This document shows, piece by piece, positions 60,813 to 64,000 of a DNA stretch of 64,000 nucleotides. The notes under the pieces were generated by a model. It did no database searches, was not told where the DNA came from, and saw only the letters and a list, made by a program, of their open reading frames with translations. Position 1 is the first letter of the stretch; every line of letters begins with the position of its first letter. This stretch comes from Bacillota bacterium (GTDB lineage: Bacteria; Bacillota; Clostridia; DSM-8532), in contig JAEZLR010000029.1 of the NCBI GenBank assembly GCA_023415205.1, positions 248,001-312,000 of the forward strand, written 5' to 3'. Made by a program: the position numbers and the translations under genes.

Positions 60813-61382
60813 CTAAACCTCATCCGTTGCCTGATAATCAGTAATGTCCTCAGTTAATTCGTCCACAGGCTCAACCTTGACATAGTCCTTATAGGGCTCC
60901 TGTACGCTCTCATCGGTCTGTATCTCGACTTCTTCTGGCTGCTCCTGTCCAGGCTTGTACCTGTAGGTGTATACCGTTCCTTTTTTCTTCTTGGTTCTGT
61001 CCTTCTTTTTCTCAAATAACCGCTTGATGGCATCGAAAAGATCAAGAAAGGTCTTAGCCTTAAGAATAATATCATTTTGAATGGTATCCACGCCTTTTTT
61101 GACGGTGTCGGATATCTTTCCCACATTTTCAAAGACATGCTGGATGTCATTAAGGTTATTCTTGACCATCCCTGTGATCTTTGAAGTGTTCTCGGCTATT
61201 TCAGGAAGCTTTTCCACAGTCTTGTCAATGTGATCCTTATTTTTCTCAATCAGTTGGTTTACATTCCTTAATACACGTAAAAGGTTTGAAAGCGCGAGAA
61301 TTAAGAAACAAATCAGCGCCGAGCCAAGAATGAACAGCACAATGGCGATCAGGTCATTCAAGGAAATCATTATTTCTAACAT
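60813..61382 (-). CDS. Membrane-anchored DUF948-like coiled-coil protein
   Basis: 189 residues, ATG after GGAGGATGAACT. TM at about residues 10-32 (LIAIVLFILGSALICFLILAL), then a long amphipathic helix (VEKLPEIAENTSKITGMVKNNLNDIQHVFENV), a Lys-rich patch and an acidic tail (EEVEIQTDESVQEP). Domain organisation resembles DUF948/YtxG-like proteins. Lies between zapA and the U32 peptidase gene, within the same operon, with 13-bp and 11-bp gaps. Role unknown; perhaps envelope or division linked because of the neighbour ZapA. Confidence 0.75.
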   Translation of the reverse strand: MLEIMISLNDLIAIVLFILGSALICFLILALSNLLRVLRNVNQLIEKNKDHIDKTVEKLPEIAENTSKITGMVKNNLNDIQHVFENVGKISDTVKKGVDTIQNDIILKAKTFLDLFDAIKRLFEKKKDRTKKKKGTVYTYRYKPGQEQPEEVEIQTDESVQEPYKDYVKVEPVDELTEDITDYQATDEV

Positions 61383-61395
61383 AGTTCATCCTCCG

Positions 61396-61833
61396 TTAAT
61401 CGTTGAGCTTTTTGGTGCCTGATAAGGTACTCAGCGTATTTCTGACTTCCTTAAGCTCTGCTTCTCTCTTTGTCAGTTCAATGGAAAGCAAGGACTCCCG
61501 CTCCTTAAGCTTGTGGTTATCTGCCTTGAGCTGCTGGTTTTCCTCCCTCAGCTCCTGATGCTTACGCTTAAGCTCGTTATGCTCCTTTTCTAATCGGTTT
61601 AGGGTTTCGCTCATGCGAAACATTTCATCGGCCATATTTACGGAGGTAAGAACCGAAGCCATGGATGTACTAAGGGTATGGTTCTTTCGAGTGATCTCCA
61701 TAATTTTCCGATCGACAAAAAGGGCTACCTTCTGTATGTATTCGTGGGACTCCGCTCCGCTAATAACATACTCATTCCCAGCAATCCGAACCGTCACCTT
61801 ATTTTTCTCAGCCAAACGATCAGCTCCAGTCAA
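61396..61833 (-). CDS. zapA: Cell division protein ZapA
   Basis: 145 residues starting at TTG 61833 after AGAGGAAAAAGC. N-terminal ZapA domain: KVTVRIAGNEYVISGAESHEYIQKVALFVDRKIMEI, then ASVLTSVNMADEMFRM, followed by a coiled coil (LEKEHNELKRKHQELREENQQLKADNHKLK). ZapA bundles FtsZ filaments. The coiled coil is longer than in the 85-residue Bacillus protein, as commonly found in Clostridia. First gene of the operon with the DUF948-like, U32 and dut genes. Confidence 0.92.
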   Translation of the reverse strand: MTGADRLAEKNKVTVRIAGNEYVISGAESHEYIQKVALFVDRKIMEITRKNHTLSTSMASVLTSVNMADEMFRMSETLNRLEKEHNELKRKHQELREENQQLKADNHKLKERESLLSIELTKREAELKEVRNTLSTLSGTKKLND

Positions 61834-61951
61834 AGCTTTTTCCTCTTACGTACAGGGTCTTAGAGGCTTGATTTTATTTATTATTATACACTATTAAAGG
61901 CTATACACAAAGGAATATTGCCATAAAATTCAATTTATCGGACCACATGGC

Positions 61952-62374
61952 TTATGGATTGGCATTTTCCCGCAGGAATTCACCAAATTTTTTATCCGTA
62001 TCCAGAATATGATGATCCAGCCATTTGCTCAAAAACTCCAAAACCGTAAGGACGGTCTCGTTCTGGTTCTCATCCAGATCATACAAATTAATGGCTGCCA
62101 CCTTGTTGACAAAGCTCTTGTGCTCCAACACTTGAATTTTTGTACTAAAGGAGTCATACCCATGATCTTTGAACAAGGTTTCCTCGTGGTTGAAGTGGTA
62201 GACCGCATACTCCTTTAGTCCGTTGAAAAGCTCCACGATTTCGTCATAGTGATCGTAATCGTCATTAAGTTCCGCAATCTCATTCATCTGGTTGATCATG
62301 TCCATGAGTTTCTTATGCTGTTCATCAATGCCTGCATCGTAACAGCTATACTCGTCTTTCCATTTGATAATCAT
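61952..62374 (-). CDS. Bacteriohemerythrin
   Basis: 140 residues, ATG after AACAGGGGGTATTTT. Four-helix bundle with diiron ligands in the expected order: GIDEQHKKLMDMINQM (His), YAVYHFNHEETLFKDHGYD (His, Glu), LEHKSFVNKV (His), and WLDHHILDTDKKFGEF (HxxxD). It binds oxygen at a diiron site and acts as an O2 or NO sensor/scavenger in anaerobes. Monocistronic. Confidence 0.93.
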   Translation of the reverse strand: MIIKWKDEYSCYDAGIDEQHKKLMDMINQMNEIAELNDDYDHYDEIVELFNGLKEYAVYHFNHEETLFKDHGYDSFSTKIQVLEHKSFVNKVAAINLYDLDENQNETVLTVLEFLSKWLDHHILDTDKKFGEFLRENANP

Positions 62375-62426
62375 AAAATACCCCCTGTTAATGAAATAAA
62401 TAAATATTTTGGTTAAATTTTAAGTC

Positions 62427-62507
62427 ATACCAGTGTCACAAAAATTTGTAAAAGGCATTCTTGCTTTTTCGACAAAATTCTTATATAATTATCCCTGACA
62501 CTGATAC
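62427..62507. other. Inverted repeat upstream of bacteriohemerythrin gene
   Basis: ATACCAGTGTCA (62427-62438) and TGACACTGATAC (62496-62507), 11 of 12 complementary, 57 nt apart, flanking the likely promoter region of the hemerythrin gene. Could be paired operator half-sites. Confidence 0.3.
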
Positions 62508-62607
62508 CTTAACATACTTTTACCTCCTTTTTAGCACATTTTTTGAGTTTGGCCTGTTGTTCATCGACAGGTCTTCTTTATTCTAAGCGAGCAGACTTTT
62601 GCTCTTA

Positions 62608-63255
62608 CTAGTTTTCTTCGTTCTTCACCGATTGGATGCTCTTCTCAATTTTCTTTTTCAATCGCTGAAGGGCATTGTCCACCGACTTAACAGGTTTATT
62701 TAATTGCTTGGCGATATCTTGATAGGCAATGCCACCCAGATACATGGAGAGCACCTCTTTTTCAAAGGGACTCAAAAGCTCCATCATCTTGCTCTCAATA
62801 CCGTTATATTCCTCTTTGCTGATAAAGAGCTCCTCGGGGTTGGACACTGAAATTTCCTGAATGACCTCAATGAGCACCTTATCGGATTCTTCATCAAAGA
62901 TTTTCTTATTGAGCGAGATATATGAATTTAAAGGAATGTGCTTTTGACGCGTAGCCGTCTTAACCGCGGTGATAATCTGGCGCGTAATACACATTTCTGC
63001 AAACACCTTAAAAGGGATGCTCTTGTCGTTTTTATAGTCCCTTACGGCTTTAAAAAGACCAATCATACCTTCCTGAACAATATCTTCACGATCAGCACCC
63101 ACAAGAAAATAGCTGCGCGCTTTAGCCCTTACCAGGGGCTTGTACTTCTCGATAAGGTGCTCCATACCACGTTTACACCCAGTTCGGACATAGCCAAGCA
63201 CATCCTCATCTTCCATGCCCGCATAAATGGTGGATACTTCTCTTGTCTGAGACAC
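62608..63255 (-). CDS. sigH: RNA polymerase sigma-H factor
   Basis: 215 residues, GTG start after GCGGAGGAAAAATCAA. Sigma-70 region 2 (LIEKYKPLVRAKARSYFLVGADREDIVQEGMIGLFKAVRDYKNDKSIPFKVFAEMCITRQIITAVKTATRQKHIPLN) and region 4 (MMELLSPFEKEVLSMYLGGIAYQDIAKQLNKPVKSVDNALQRLKKKI). The IQEG-MIGLFKAVRDY block and length fit SigH of Bacillus/Clostridium. It directs early stationary-phase and sporulation genes; supports a spore-former. 3' neighbour is the Asp23-like gene 37 bp upstream in transcription order. Confidence 0.95.
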   Translation of the reverse strand: MSQTREVSTIYAGMEDEDVLGYVRTGCKRGMEHLIEKYKPLVRAKARSYFLVGADREDIVQEGMIGLFKAVRDYKNDKSIPFKVFAEMCITRQIITAVKTATRQKHIPLNSYISLNKKIFDEESDKVLIEVIQEISVSNPEELFISKEEYNGIESKMMELLSPFEKEVLSMYLGGIAYQDIAKQLNKPVKSVDNALQRLKKKIEKSIQSVKNEEN

Positions 63256-63291
63256 TTGATTTTTCCTCCGCGCTTCTTGCCCTAATAAGCC

Positions 63292-64000
63292 TTACGAGGT
63301 TTTTTTAAGAACAAGGTTTTTAATATTAATCGTCAGGTTATTGACATTAAAACCTGCAAACCTATCTAGTTCCCTCAAGATAGTCTCCTGCGCTGTCTTT
63401 ACGGCCTCCAGTAAATTATAGCCAAATACCATTATAACATCCATATCGATGTAAAGTCCATCAGGCCCATTGTTGGTACGAAAGCGCGTCACTTTCTCCA
63501 CTTGGGGCATGCTGGTTACGATATGATTGACCACCTGATAAATGGCATAATCCGAAATAGTGTATTTCCCAAAATAGCTAAAGGTGGGACGCACCACCGA
63601 CTTTTCCCCGATATTCTGAAACTCCCCCTTCCCCTTACGCCTGAATAGCTGAAGGGGATCCAGAAAATAGCCGGAAAATTGCTTTTTCAACTGCATGGCC
63701 GGAACGGGTATAACATGCTTACCTTGTTTGATCCTTGTATTCCGGGCCTGCTCAATTTCATAGGGGCTTGCCACATCCTCAATGCGAATACGCCTTTGGA
63801 ATTCACCCAATTCAAGAGCCTGGGCAATCTTATCAACCATACCGTCCGATGTACCCAAAATCAAGAGCCCCTTGGGGGCATTTTTCTTGATGGCTTCCTT
63901 TACCTCGTTGCGATGCTCCTCCTCCAGAAAAAGCGCAACCTTTACCGAACTGAGTTTGGAGGGCGCTTTTTTGGCGGATTTACCCGATACAATGGCGTTC
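63292..64000 (-). CDS. Asp23/Gls24-like domain protein, 5' end cut by window edge
   Basis: The frame stays open to position 64000, so the start lies outside; a listed internal TTG near 63864 is not the start. The visible part begins NAIVSGKSAKKAP with a P-loop-like GKS, then helices (LFLEEEHRNEVKEAIKKNAPKGLLILGTSDGMVDKIAQAL). The C-terminal about 100 residues match an Asp23-like fold: GKYTISDYAIYQVVNHIVTSMPQVEKVTRFR, LYIDMDVIMVFGYNLLEAVKTAQETILRELDRFAGFNVNNLTINIKNL. Asp23 proteins are alkaline-shock or envelope-associated proteins. A fusion of an ATP-binding-like part and Asp23 is possible; the full protein is needed. Confidence 0.7.
   Translation of the reverse strand, partial: NAIVSGKSAKKAPSKLSSVKVALFLEEEHRNEVKEAIKKNAPKGLLILGTSDGMVDKIAQALELGEFQRRIRIEDVASPYEIEQARNTRIKQGKHVIPVPAMQLKKQFSGYFLDPLQLFRRKGKGEFQNIGEKSVVRPTFSYFGKYTISDYAIYQVVNHIVTSMPQVEKVTRFRTNNGPDGLYIDMDVIMVFGYNLLEAVKTAQETILRELDRFAGFNVNNLTINIKNLVLKKTS

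Overview
The window looks like a chromosome segment of an anaerobic, endospore-forming member of the Clostridia (Firmicutes). This is inferred from the gene content: a SpoVB-type flippase, sigma-H, ZapA followed by a U32 peptidase and dut, NfnAB, NADP-type glutamate dehydrogenase, CtsR-type heat-shock operators, strong purine-rich ribosome binding sites and frequent GTG/TTG starts. I see no rRNA, tRNA, CRISPR array, phage or insertion sequence. Genus cannot be fixed from the sequence alone.

Layout. 1-5.7 kb (minus): operon of a small membrane protein, a giant VWA/TIG membrane-anchored protein and a secreted beta-rich protein cut by the left edge. 6.0-7.5 kb (plus): an LCMT-type methyltransferase and a small ParB-like protein. 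8.0-21.6 kb: the most distinctive region. A DeoR regulator converges on a ten-gene minus-strand operon (BMP-type ABC importer, two PfkB-like kinases, two SIS-domain proteins, three YjbQ/UPF0047 paralogues), which is divergent from a RhaT-like permease and a BtpA/SgcQ TIM-barrel protein. A tandem TTTCGACTA repeat lies between the divergent promoters. This looks like an uncharacterised sugar or nucleoside utilisation system.

21.8-32 kb: orphan histidine kinase, DUF1576 membrane protein, YjfB-like protein divergent from a chemoreceptor, citrate synthase, and a minus-strand surface-sugar cluster (rfbF, rfbG, two glycosyltransferases). 32-45.5 kb: PadR regulator with a 23-bp-arm palindromic operator controlling a HAAS-FtsW fusion; iron alcohol dehydrogenase; Cu/Zn SOD-like protein; membrane MutS-like ATPase; CYTH protein; DUF3298 protein; ZIP transporter behind a perfect Fur box; Ntn hydrolase; AraC-GyrI regulator; prfA with a PHP phosphatase; DUF368 (undecaprenyl phosphate translocase family).

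45.5-64 kb: hsp20 with two perfect CtsR operators; SpoVB-like flippase; MFS transporter; nfnAB and gdhA, which together link ferredoxin/NADH to NADPH and glutamate; gdhA has a long leader with an internal terminator-like hairpin. Then a lipoprotein-like secreted protein, a decayed methyltransferase, a two-gene ZorAB-like proton-motor pair, a PepT-like peptidase, the zapA-U32-dut operon, bacteriohemerythrin, sigH and an Asp23-like protein cut by the right edge. A long-hairpin terminator of the same family ends two unrelated operons (32.0 and 51.6 kb).
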